A stretch of DNA of 45,382 nt, from contig CALDUK010000059.1 of assembly GCA_937924905.1 (NCBI GenBank), positions 1 to 45,382 on the forward strand, in the 5' to 3' direction. Both the position numbers and the translations under genes were made by a program. The first letter of the stretch is position 1, and every line of letters begins with the position of its first letter. The notes beneath the pieces were generated by a model. It made no database searches. It saw nothing but the letters and a program-made list of their open reading frames with translations, and had not been told where the DNA came from. This document shows, in pieces, positions 1 to 6,539 of the stretch. The stretch comes from an uncultured Paracoccaceae bacterium. GTDB taxonomy: Bacteria > Pseudomonadota > Alphaproteobacteria > Rhodobacterales > Rhodobacteraceae.

Positions 1-81
1 CTCTCGAACTGGATACCCACGCACCGTGATTTGATGCACAGCATCACGCTTGAAATCTTCACTGAAATTTGGCTTCCCCAT
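1..81 (-). CDS. IS3-family transposase OrfA, N-terminal fragment (cut by window edge)
   Basis: Reading leftwards from the ATG at 81, 27 codons are visible before the window ends. They begin MGKPNFSEDFKRDAV, the usual opening of IS3-family OrfA proteins, small helix-turn-helix proteins that bind the element ends and are fused to the OrfB integrase by frameshifting. A strong Shine-Dalgarno (AAGGAGG) lies just upstream. The rest of the gene and any OrfB lie outside the window, so whether the element is intact cannot be judged. Confidence 0.8.
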   Translation of the reverse strand, partial: MGKPNFSEDFKRDAVHQITVRGYPVRE

Positions 82-140
82 AACGGCCTCCTTGCCTCAA
101 AATTAGGGAAGAAAGCGTCTACAATACTAGGGGCTATTCA
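1..140 (-). mobile_element. Terminal part of an IS3-family insertion sequence
   Basis: The transposase fragment is preceded by a sequence that, read on the minus strand from 140, begins TGAATAGCCCCTAGTATTGT and continues AGACGC. The pattern TGA, then CCC, then GAC about 20 bases in resembles the terminal inverted repeats of IS3-subgroup elements. The element boundary is therefore placed at 140, 18 bp beyond the stop codon of the DUF1217 gene. The opposite end and the target duplication are outside the window. Confidence 0.65.
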
Positions 141-158
141 AAAAGTAGAAAGCCAAGC

Positions 159-962
159 CTAGTTCAATGGTGCTAACGATTGAAGCAGTGACAATGCGAC
201 GGTCCCGCGGGAAGATGCAGCCTTTGTAGCCTCAAGCTCTGCCCGAAAAAGGAACTTTTGAATCAAATCTTCTCTCTTCTCTGGGTCTACAAAATCGTTG
301 GGATCAGAGGTTCCAAAAACGCGCCTTGATTTATCACTGAACTCCCTCACCTGCTGGTCAATATCGATTGCCGCCAACTGGGAAGGAAGCGCCAGAGCTT
401 TCTCAAAAACGCGTCGAAGGGGTGGATTTCCCATGACTGTGAACCACGCAGCCTCCTCGGATAAACCGCGTTCCGCAAACGCTTCCATTTCGCGCTGAAG
501 ACCAAGCGCCAAACGCAGATCCGAGTTTTGTTCACCAACGGCAACTTCGAACTGCCTATTTCGATAGGCGTCAACAATACTGTCTCCGAAGTCGCTTAGC
601 GTCGTATTCGGCGGTGTCAGGTGAAATGCAAACGCGTCGGAAAGTTCATAGTAGCGTTTGTCAGACAAACGATTGGCGAAGGCGGCATCGTCTGCGGTTC
701 CTTCCTGAAGAACCTTTCGGATGAAAAAGTTGTTGTTGATATCTTCGTCCAACCCAAACGCACCAAGTGCAACGGTTAACAATCGCCGATCTGAAACAAG
801 GTCTTCAGCTGAACTGATATCGCCAATGCGATCCAGAAAATACTGCGTTTCTCGCATCATTGTACTTGAATTATCGAAGGCGTCCTTTTGATCCGCCTGG
901 GTTCTTTGCAGAAAGGACCAACCAAGGTTCCCCCCGGAAGGTATGACAGGTTGATAAGTCAT
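159..962 (-). CDS. DUF1217 flagellar-cluster protein
   Basis: A 267-residue soluble protein with no signal peptide, rich in helices and charged residues. It matches the DUF1217 family, which in Rhodobacteraceae is regularly encoded after flagellin, flaF and flbT and is presumed to act in flagellar assembly; its biochemical role is not established. Its ATG overlaps the flbT stop by 4 bp (959-962), so the two are very probably co-translated. It is the last gene before the insertion-sequence end, whose boundary falls 18 bp after the stop, so the reading frame appears intact. Family assignment is by recognition of sequence and neighbourhood; no catalytic motif is visible. Confidence 0.75.
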   Translation of the reverse strand: MTYQPVIPSGGNLGWSFLQRTQADQKDAFDNSSTMMRETQYFLDRIGDISSAEDLVSDRRLLTVALGAFGLDEDINNNFFIRKVLQEGTADDAAFANRLSDKRYYELSDAFAFHLTPPNTTLSDFGDSIVDAYRNRQFEVAVGEQNSDLRLALGLQREMEAFAERGLSEEAAWFTVMGNPPLRRVFEKALALPSQLAAIDIDQQVREFSDKSRRVFGTSDPNDFVDPEKREDLIQKFLFRAELEATKAASSRGTVALSLLQSLAPLN

Positions 963-1366
963 AGGTCAGCGCCCGCCGCCAACAGCCTGTCTTCGCGAGG
1001 GATCAACAGGCGCAACGATTTGAGCGCTTGATAGAACTTTTCTTCTAACACAGCGTCCGAAGCGTCTTGCAGCGCGCGCCTACTGTCGTGGTCACACAGG
1101 GCCTGACTAAGTTGTTCAATGCCTGTTAGAAGTTGAGACTTCGCTTCGTTCGGATTGGCATCACCTGAAAGCACCAATTGGGCAACATAGCAAACGCGCC
1201 GCACCGGTGTTTTTGCTTCGTCGGGATGGATTGCGTCCCGCAGGCGAAGTATATTGGCGTTTGGCGTCAAGATCGAAACGCGTGTTCTCCGTTCGCCATT
1301 TTCGATCACAGCCCCATTGATCAGAACGCGTTCCTTGGGTGCCAGCTTAAGGACAAGACCACTCAC
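959..1366 (-). CDS. flbT: Flagellar biosynthesis repressor FlbT
   Basis: This 135-residue protein matches FlbT, starting MSGLVLKLAPKERVLINGAV as is typical. In Caulobacter, FlbT acts after transcription: it associates with the 5' untranslated region of flagellin mRNA and promotes its turnover until the hook is complete. It overlaps flaF by 4 bp upstream (1363-1366) and DUF1217 by 4 bp downstream. Length and position, two genes after flagellin, fit the family. The flagellin leader in this window (3351-3558) has strong secondary-structure potential and is the natural candidate target, an inference from the Caulobacter system. Confidence 0.92.
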   Translation of the reverse strand: MSGLVLKLAPKERVLINGAVIENGERRTRVSILTPNANILRLRDAIHPDEAKTPVRRVCYVAQLVLSGDANPNEAKSQLLTGIEQLSQALCDHDSRRALQDASDAVLEEKFYQALKSLRLLIPREDRLLAAGADL

Positions 1367-1767
1367 TTCACCTGCTCCACACTTCTCAGTCCTTGCAGGA
1401 CGGATGCATTTATCTCGATGAGGATTGCAATGTCACCTTGGCCTTGCATCAATTTGCTCGTTTCGTAATTTGTAAACTCAGCCAACCAAAACAATCGCGC
1501 CCTAAGTTCTTTCGGAAGATCGTTGTCTGGTTGCGCAACATTTGCGGCTAGTGTTGTCCACAATCGATTGTTGTCGTGCAATGCCGAGATATAGGCATTG
1601 AAGTCCCGGTCGCGGTTTTGTGTGGCCGATCTAAGCCGATGAGAGATGCGTGCAATTGCTTCGTATTCTGTGTCACGCGGCGACTTCATGTGGACAGTGG
1701 TGTTCTGATAACCATCTCTGGCGCGTTCGACGACATTCACGACGGAATTCTCCTGAGGTTCGCTCAT
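1363..1767 (-). CDS. flaF: Flagellar biosynthesis regulator FlaF
   Basis: A 134-residue helical protein matching FlaF, including the RLFWLAEFTNYE segment near residues 90-101. In Caulobacter FlaF is needed for flagellin synthesis and secretion and works opposite to FlbT. It starts 50 bp after the flagellin stop, with a strong GC-rich hairpin in between (1785-1809), so it probably lies in the same transcription unit at lower expression. It overlaps flbT by 4 bp. Confidence 0.92.
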   Translation of the reverse strand: MSEPQENSVVNVVERARDGYQNTTVHMKSPRDTEYEAIARISHRLRSATQNRDRDFNAYISALHDNNRLWTTLAANVAQPDNDLPKELRARLFWLAEFTNYETSKLMQGQGDIAILIEINASVLQGLRSVEQVK

Positions 1768-1784
1768 TCAGAGCTTCAATTGTT

Positions 1785-1809
1785 GCGGGTGGCCCATAGG
1801 GCCACCCGC
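1785..1809 (-). terminator. Strong hairpin between flagellin and flaF (attenuator or mRNA 3'-end stabiliser)
   Basis: Arms 1785-1795 and 1799-1809 are perfect reverse complements (11 bp, GCGGGTGGCCC) around a 3-base loop. It sits 8 bp past the flagellin stop. No T-run follows on either strand, so it is not a classic intrinsic terminator. A stable hairpin here would fit a partial terminator or a barrier to 3' exonucleases that keeps flagellin mRNA more abundant than flaF-flbT mRNA. Confidence 0.6.
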
Positions 1810-1817
1810 GTGTTTGC

Positions 1818-3350
1818 TTACCGGAAGAGAGACAACACGGACTGTGGCGCCTGGTTTGCGATAGACAGCGACTGGATGCCCAACTGCTGTTGCACCTGAA
1901 GTGCTTGCAAACGCGCAGAGGCCGCCTCGAGATCAGCGTCCACAAGCGCACCGATCCCGGCTTTCAGCGAGTCGGTCAAGTTGCTGATGAATGTGTTCTG
2001 CGTATCAATTCGACCCTGAGCAGAACCAAAATCAGCGGCTGCCTCGATCGCAGTATCGATGTAGGTTTCGATATTTGTCAGAGCAGCTTCGACGCCTGCA
2101 TCGGTCGTGACATCGATGGAATCAACGCCATTCAAGCCACCTGTCGCCGATCCACCAGCGGCACCGTCATCCGTCAGGGTCAGACCCGCACCAGCATTGT
2201 CGATTTCAAGGACCCAAGCGCCGGATTTCTGTGTCACGTTGGTCGAGATATCGGCCAATGCGGCACCGTCAATCACGGTTTTCAGACCGCGTGCAACATC
2301 CTCAAACGACTCATTTGGACCTGCGATGTAGTCGTAGTTCACACCGCCGACCGTTACGCGATAGCCGTCCCCTTCAGAAACACCAGCCGTGGTCGAAAAT
2401 GTGATGTCCGATGCCCGAGAGTCGATAGTTTGAGTGTTTGTTGTTGCCGCAGCAGCAGTTGCGCCGTTCGCTGTCAAAGCGAATGTTGCAGACCCTGTCC
2501 CGGACGTATTGACCGACACATCTTCAAAGGACCGCTCATTGGTGATCGAAATTGTCGCTGTCGAAACGCTGGCTGTGATCCCTTCGATGCCAGCGGTGTT
2601 GATGGCAGCCGTAAGACCGGCGGCCAAGTCGTTTGCCGACGTCGTCGTGGTTGTGAAGCTTACCGTCGTGCCTGCCACCTGAAAGTTATAGGTTTCATCA
2701 GCCGCAATCGTACCAGCGACAAGCGCCTCAAGGGCGTTTCCACCGTTGGAGAAAGCGTCACCAGTACCGTCAGCAGCCAAGTTCCCGCCAAGCGTTGTGG
2801 TAATGTTTGCCGCTAGGCTTGTTCCAGTGCCGAAAACGCCAGCATCGTCACTCAAGTCCTGCCGATTGATCGTGATATCCGAGGCTGTCACAGTCCCGTC
2901 TGGTGCACGGTCGAGCGACGATAGAATGTTCACCTCATCTGTTCCCTGAAGAAGGTTCAGACCATTGAACTGTGCGGCGCCGACGACCGATTTGATCTGA
3001 TCCGACAAGGCATTTACGTCGTCTTGCAGCTTGGTGCGATCAACGTTTTCTTCCTGCGCGGCGACAATCTTTTCTTTCATCTGCGTCAGAAGATCAGTCA
3101 CCGTTTCCGAGGCTTGACGTGCAACTGTAACTGTAGATTGGCCAAGGTTCAGACTGTCATTGATGGCCTTAAAGCTCATCGCGTCTGATTCCATGACTTT
3201 TGAAATCGCCCAGACCGCAGCATTGTCGCGTGCGCTGGAAATCGCCTTGCCGGTCGAAATCATCGACTGGGTGTCTTCCAGGCCTTTGTTGATGGTACGG
3301 AGGTTTTGAAGCGCAACCATCGCGCTTGTGTTGGTAAGAATACTTGCCAT
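1818..3350 (-). CDS. Flagellin
   Basis: The filament subunit, 510 residues. The N-terminal D0/D1 region (about 1-150) begins MASILTNTSAMVALQNLRTI and the C-terminal D0 helix ends ANQAPQSVLSLFR, both typical of Rhodobacteraceae flagellins. Between about residues 160 and 410 lies a Thr/Ala/Gly-rich variable region, expected to be surface-exposed in the filament; it makes this protein longer than minimal flagellins. It is exported without a cleaved signal peptide through the flagellar type III apparatus. The ATG at 3350 is preceded by GGAG, which can pair with CTCC just upstream. Downstream flaF and flbT are its known post-transcriptional regulators in related bacteria. Confidence 0.95.
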   Translation of the reverse strand: MASILTNTSAMVALQNLRTINKGLEDTQSMISTGKAISSARDNAAVWAISKVMESDAMSFKAINDSLNLGQSTVTVARQASETVTDLLTQMKEKIVAAQEENVDRTKLQDDVNALSDQIKSVVGAAQFNGLNLLQGTDEVNILSSLDRAPDGTVTASDITINRQDLSDDAGVFGTGTSLAANITTTLGGNLAADGTGDAFSNGGNALEALVAGTIAADETYNFQVAGTTVSFTTTTTSANDLAAGLTAAINTAGIEGITASVSTATISITNERSFEDVSVNTSGTGSATFALTANGATAAAATTNTQTIDSRASDITFSTTAGVSEGDGYRVTVGGVNYDYIAGPNESFEDVARGLKTVIDGAALADISTNVTQKSGAWVLEIDNAGAGLTLTDDGAAGGSATGGLNGVDSIDVTTDAGVEAALTNIETYIDTAIEAAADFGSAQGRIDTQNTFISNLTDSLKAGIGALVDADLEAASARLQALQVQQQLGIQSLSIANQAPQSVLSLFR

Positions 3351-3358
3351 CTGGCTTT

Positions 3359-3385
3359 CTCCAATTTGGAGGCGAATTTATCGCC
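3359..3385 (-). promoter_or_regulatory. Hairpins covering the flagellin Shine-Dalgarno
   Basis: On the transcript, CTCC (3371-3368) can pair with the GGAG Shine-Dalgarno (3362-3359) across a 5-base loop. A second small stem, GGCGA/TCGCC (3385-3381 with 3375-3371), lies immediately upstream and shares one base with the first. Together they could hold the ribosome site closed, which would suit a mRNA controlled by FlbT. Seen by complementarity only; the stems are short. Confidence 0.45.
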
Positions 3386-3473
3386 AATGTTTCGGAAGCG
3401 TCCTTTGGACGAGCCAGCCATTCTGACAATGCGGAACCGTATCTGAAGTTTCGCGCCACCGCTTTCGAGTGCA

Positions 3474-3540
3474 GGGTGATCTCACCTCCAAAGCATTAAA
3501 AACTCCTGAATTGACACCAGAGATCACCCGGCCAATTCAG
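3474..3540 (-). promoter_or_regulatory. Interlocked inverted repeats in the flagellin leader
   Basis: Two perfect inverted repeats interleave. One is CTGAATTG/CAATTCAG (3506-3513 with 3533-3540, 8 bp). The other is GGGTGATCTC/GAGATCACCC (3474-3483 with 3520-3529, 10 bp). On the minus-strand transcript the order is A-B-A'-B', so the two stems cannot form together as simple hairpins. The A-A' stem is followed by GGAGTTTTT, resembling a weak terminator; B' overlaps the end of a GGAGGTGA sequence. The layout resembles an attenuator or a pseudoknot. It could alternatively be two overlapping DNA operators. Confidence 0.5.
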
Positions 3541-3558
3541 TACGAATTGCATAGAGTC

Positions 3559-3897
3559 TTAGGCTTTTTGCTGGACTGTTCCCGGCTTGGGCAACAATGC
3601 GCTTCGCTCGCCGTTCATTGAATATGTTGAGGGCGCTGTGCCTTCTGCGGCTTGCCGAAGTTGTTGAACGGCGGCCAAAAGCCCGCGGCGCGCAGACGAC
3701 AAAAGCGCTTCGTTATGTCCGGCGCGTGCAACCAGTCTCTTGTAACCTTCAGCCGATAGATTTGGTTTGTCCCTTGCCAGGCGATCGGCAAGTTCTGCTT
3801 TGCGATCCACCAGCGTGGCCAAATCCGAAAACTCTCCAGCCAAGAGATGCTCTTGCTCCATGCGCAATACGTCTTCAAGTTCTTCGATGACATTCAT
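3559..3897 (-). CDS. FlgN-like flagellar export chaperone
   Basis: A 112-residue, mostly helical acidic protein starting MNVIEELEDVLRMEQEHLLA. The heptad-like N-terminal helix and a C-terminal STYSMNGERS segment resemble FlgN, the chaperone that holds the hook-filament junction proteins FlgK and FlgL before export. FlgN proteins diverge strongly, so the call rests on length, helix pattern and context. Its start overlaps the stop of the rod-binding protein gene by 4 bp (3894-3897), indicating translational coupling. Flagellin follows about 208 bp further on with its own leader. Confidence 0.7.
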   Translation of the reverse strand: MNVIEELEDVLRMEQEHLLAGEFSDLATLVDRKAELADRLARDKPNLSAEGYKRLVARAGHNEALLSSARRGLLAAVQQLRQAAEGTAPSTYSMNGERSALLPKPGTVQQKA

Positions 3898-4169
3898 TGG
3901 GTTTGATCCTTTTTGATCAGTGCGTCGTAAATCGCTTCAGAAAGACCGATGCCGCCCGCGTTTACGGTTGCGGCGGCGTATTCTTGCGTCAGAAAACTGG
4001 AAAACTGGTCTTCACCAGCGCCACCACCGAACCCTTCCGGTGGTTTCGAAATTCCGCTGGCCTTAAGCATTTCCGCCAGAAACTGGGCTTCAAGCTTGTT
4101 GGCAAGCGAAAGCAAGGCCGGGTCTTTCGGGGGGGCTTTTGTGCCCTGGACAGTCGCAGTCACTTCCAT
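3894..4169 (-). CDS. FlgJ-like rod-binding protein (no muramidase domain)
   Basis: A 91-residue protein matching the N-terminal rod-binding domain of FlgJ, with LANKLEAQFLAEMLKASG near residues 22-39 and the GGIGLSEAIYDAL segment near the C-terminus. FlgJ of enterobacteria fuses this domain to a peptidoglycan hydrolase; alphaproteobacteria commonly carry the single domain, as here, so cell-wall opening for the rod must come from another enzyme. An AAGGA ribosome site precedes the ATG. It is coupled to the FlgN-like gene and divergent from fliK. Confidence 0.8.
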   Translation of the reverse strand: MEVTATVQGTKAPPKDPALLSLANKLEAQFLAEMLKASGISKPPEGFGGGAGEDQFSSFLTQEYAAATVNAGGIGLSEAIYDALIKKDQTQ

Positions 4170-4216
4170 TTCGCGATCCTTCTGAGTCGTGAGAATTTTC
4201 GAGAATATGCACAGGG

Positions 4217-4231
4217 CCAGTAAAGGACTGG
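4217..4231. promoter_or_regulatory. Small dyad in the flgJ-like/fliK divergent promoter region
   Basis: CCAGT (4217-4221) and ACTGG (4227-4231) form a 5-bp inverted repeat with a 5-base centre, midway between the divergent starts at 4169 and 4286. This is the only intergenic space for promoters in both directions. No convincing sigma-54, sigma-28 or CtrA consensus was recognised there. Confidence 0.25.
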
Positions 4232-4285
4232 TAACTTCAAACGCATAGGGATGGCTGAAATGGACAGGATGTCCCGAGGTGCAAA

Positions 4286-5806
4286 ATGCAGATGTCTCTT
4301 AGTTTTCTGGCGGTCAGCCTCAGTCGTGGTGATCTGACTGCTGTTGATGAAACCGTTGAAACGGACGCGCCTGCTCATTTGGATTTTTCGGATTTTCTTG
4401 ATGGCCCAATTGTGCCAGATTTGACTTCTGCCAACGCTTTCAAACTCACATCCGAAGAGAAACCGGAAGAGTCACCTCATTTTGCGAAGTCGTCTGGTGC
4501 TTCTTTTGCAGACCTCTCCTCCGATGCACCCTTGGCAAGTGTCACGGACCTTGGTTCGCTTGACCAACCAAGTTCTAATTTGCGTGATCGTCCGGTATCG
4601 GATCACGTTCCTGGCATGCGCCTTGCCGTTGAAGGGGTTCCAAAGGTTTTTGGTGGAAACAATGAATATATTCCCAAAACGACAGCAGTCGAACCGTCTG
4701 GCCAAGCGGTGCAGACAGTATTGAATGAAAACCCATCGCAGCCCGTGTCGATGTCAGAACCGACAGAAATCACAGACAGACAAGGGATCGTCGCACCGAT
4801 CAAAAATGTATTGATGCCGACACCCGCGACCCGAACGCACAAAGAAACAATGGCGTTGGAAAGCAGCCTGAACAACAAGCCAGACGTGACCCTACAGCCA
4901 CCAAAAGAACGGGCTGCAACTGTGGAACGACCAGAAATCTCAAGGCAAATGGAGACACATGGACCCGCCCTGCCCATATCTGTCGAGCCTGAAAAGTTGA
5001 AAACAACAACAGAAAAAACCAATGGTTTGCAGCCTAACGACGCAAAGCCAGAGGCAGAGAATACCGGCGTGGAATCTAAATCTGCCGACAAACAGACCCA
5101 GCCGGTGCAATTTGGGGCAGGTGTTACCCCACCCGCTAATCAAGGTGATAACCCGCGCTCAGTGAAGGCAGCGATGCGTGAAAGTCGGTTTTCGCGCGTC
5201 GGGTCGGTAGAACAAGCTCCAAAGGCCGACATCCAAAACAACCCGTTGCCTGCCAAGTCACCTACGGCGGTTTCGCAGATGACCACGATAGACCATTCTC
5301 GTGAACCCAACGCGTTCATTGCAGAGCCGACCGCCGAATTGCCCGTGATTGGCGAGAAAGAGCCGGGTCCTCAGATGCGCGGTGCCGATAGTGTCAGGTC
5401 GGACCCGGTTGTTCGCAATGTTGTTTCACAAGTGGTCATGGCGGTCCAAAAGGTGCAGGCCGATGGCTTTATTGAGTTGCGCCTGCAGCCTGAAGAACTT
5501 GGCCGTATCCGAATGACCATGTTGCAAACCGAAAACGGAATGATGGTGCAGGTTGCGGCAGAAAAACCCGAAACTCTCGAACTTTTTCGGCGCAACATCG
5601 AACAGTTGGAAATCGACATGAAACGGGAAGGGTTCTCAAACCTCAGTTTTGATTTTGGTCAAACGCAGCAAAATGATCACGACGGCCCTGACCACACGGA
5701 ACCGGACGATGAACCATCCAATTCGACAGCTGAAATCAACACACGCATCACCGTTCACCAAATGTATCGGCCGATAACCGATGGCCGTGTTGATATAAGG
5801 ATTTAA
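4286..5806 (+). CDS. fliK: Flagellar hook-length control protein FliK
   Basis: A 506-residue protein with the FliK layout: a long, low-complexity, Pro/Thr/Glu-rich N-terminal part that acts as the ruler, then a compact C-terminal hook-length domain at about residues 370-450. That domain contains ELRLQPEELGRIRMTM and later NIEQLEIDMKREGF. FliK measures the hook and switches the export gate from hook to filament substrates. The chosen ATG follows GAGGTG by 6 bases; a second ATG two codons later is also possible. flgD starts 3 bp after the stop, so the two form an operon. Confidence 0.9.
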   Translation: MQMSLSFLAVSLSRGDLTAVDETVETDAPAHLDFSDFLDGPIVPDLTSANAFKLTSEEKPEESPHFAKSSGASFADLSSDAPLASVTDLGSLDQPSSNLRDRPVSDHVPGMRLAVEGVPKVFGGNNEYIPKTTAVEPSGQAVQTVLNENPSQPVSMSEPTEITDRQGIVAPIKNVLMPTPATRTHKETMALESSLNNKPDVTLQPPKERAATVERPEISRQMETHGPALPISVEPEKLKTTTEKTNGLQPNDAKPEAENTGVESKSADKQTQPVQFGAGVTPPANQGDNPRSVKAAMRESRFSRVGSVEQAPKADIQNNPLPAKSPTAVSQMTTIDHSREPNAFIAEPTAELPVIGEKEPGPQMRGADSVRSDPVVRNVVSQVVMAVQKVQADGFIELRLQPEELGRIRMTMLQTENGMMVQVAAEKPETLELFRRNIEQLEIDMKREGFSNLSFDFGQTQQNDHDGPDHTEPDDEPSNSTAEINTRITVHQMYRPITDGRVDIRI

Positions 5807-5809
5807 CGC

Positions 5810-6493
5810 ATGCCCGAACTCACACAGATCGCGTCGCCGCTGGCAGCATCAACACCTGCCAACAATACAAGCAATTCAAACACCAATGCGTCCAGCAAAA
5901 TCAGTTCGGACTTCGAAACCTTCCTGCTTATGTTGACGACGCAGTTGGAAAATCAAGATCCATTGAACCCCATCGAAAGTCAGGACTTCGCGGTTCAGCT
6001 TGCGACGTTCTCTGGCGTCGAACAGCAGGTGCTTACGAATGATCTGCTAAGTGATTTGGGTCAGGGTTTCGGGTCATCCGGCCTTGCACAACTTGCTGAA
6101 TGGGTCGGCATGGACGCGCGTGTGGAGGCGCCGGTTGCTTTCGATGGTGCGCCGGTCACCATTCACCTCGATCCTGACCCCGGGGCGGATGCGGCAGAAA
6201 TTGTTGTGACAAATGCCACCGGCCAGGTTGTCTCGCGCGAACAGGTGCCGGTCGGCACCCAATCCATTGATTGGGTCGGTATCGGGCCTGACGGATCCCC
6301 ACTGCCAAATGGCCTGTACACCTTGTCGCTGGCGAGCCTTCAAAACAGCGAAGTGACGGGTACGCGACAAGTTTCGCATTATACCAAGATCACTGAGGCC
6401 CGTCATGGATTGGACGGTGTGGAACTGGTGACTGAAGGCGGCGCAGTCGTGCCGTCGCAAAGCGTCACCGCATTGCGAGAATCTGTTGAGTAA
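5810..6493 (+). CDS. flgD: Flagellar hook-capping protein FlgD
   Basis: FlgD, 227 residues, forms the cap on which hook subunits polymerise. The conserved N-terminal signature is present near residues 38-70 (FLLMLTTQLENQDPLNP, then FAVQLATFSGVEQ). The C-terminal half carries the Ig-like FlgD domain, with LPNGLYTLSLAS near residues 160-175. It lies directly after fliK, whose product ends hook growth, with an AAGGA ribosome site 8 bases before the ATG. A hairpin at 6496-6517 follows the stop. Confidence 0.92.
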   Translation: MPELTQIASPLAASTPANNTSNSNTNASSKISSDFETFLLMLTTQLENQDPLNPIESQDFAVQLATFSGVEQQVLTNDLLSDLGQGFGSSGLAQLAEWVGMDARVEAPVAFDGAPVTIHLDPDPGADAAEIVVTNATGQVVSREQVPVGTQSIDWVGIGPDGSPLPNGLYTLSLASLQNSEVTGTRQVSHYTKITEARHGLDGVELVTEGGAVVPSQSVTALRESVE

Positions 6494-6495
6494 AC

Positions 6496-6517
6496 TTCGA
6501 TCATCAGCGCGATCGAA
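6496..6517. terminator. Hairpin between convergent flgD and ubiB
   Basis: TTCGATC (6496-6502) and GATCGAA (6511-6517) form a perfect 7-bp stem with an 8-base loop in the 46-bp gap between the two stop codons. On the minus strand the stem is followed by GTTTAC. It may serve as a weak bidirectional terminator. No strong T-run is present. Confidence 0.4.
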
Positions 6518-6539
6518 ACATTCCATCCGAAATTACACG

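Noticed and set aside
3169-3459. GTG-initiated frame through the flagellin leader into flagellin
   Set aside because: Its GGAGGTGA is too far from the GTG, and two thirds of it is an out-of-frame reading of conserved flagellin sequence.
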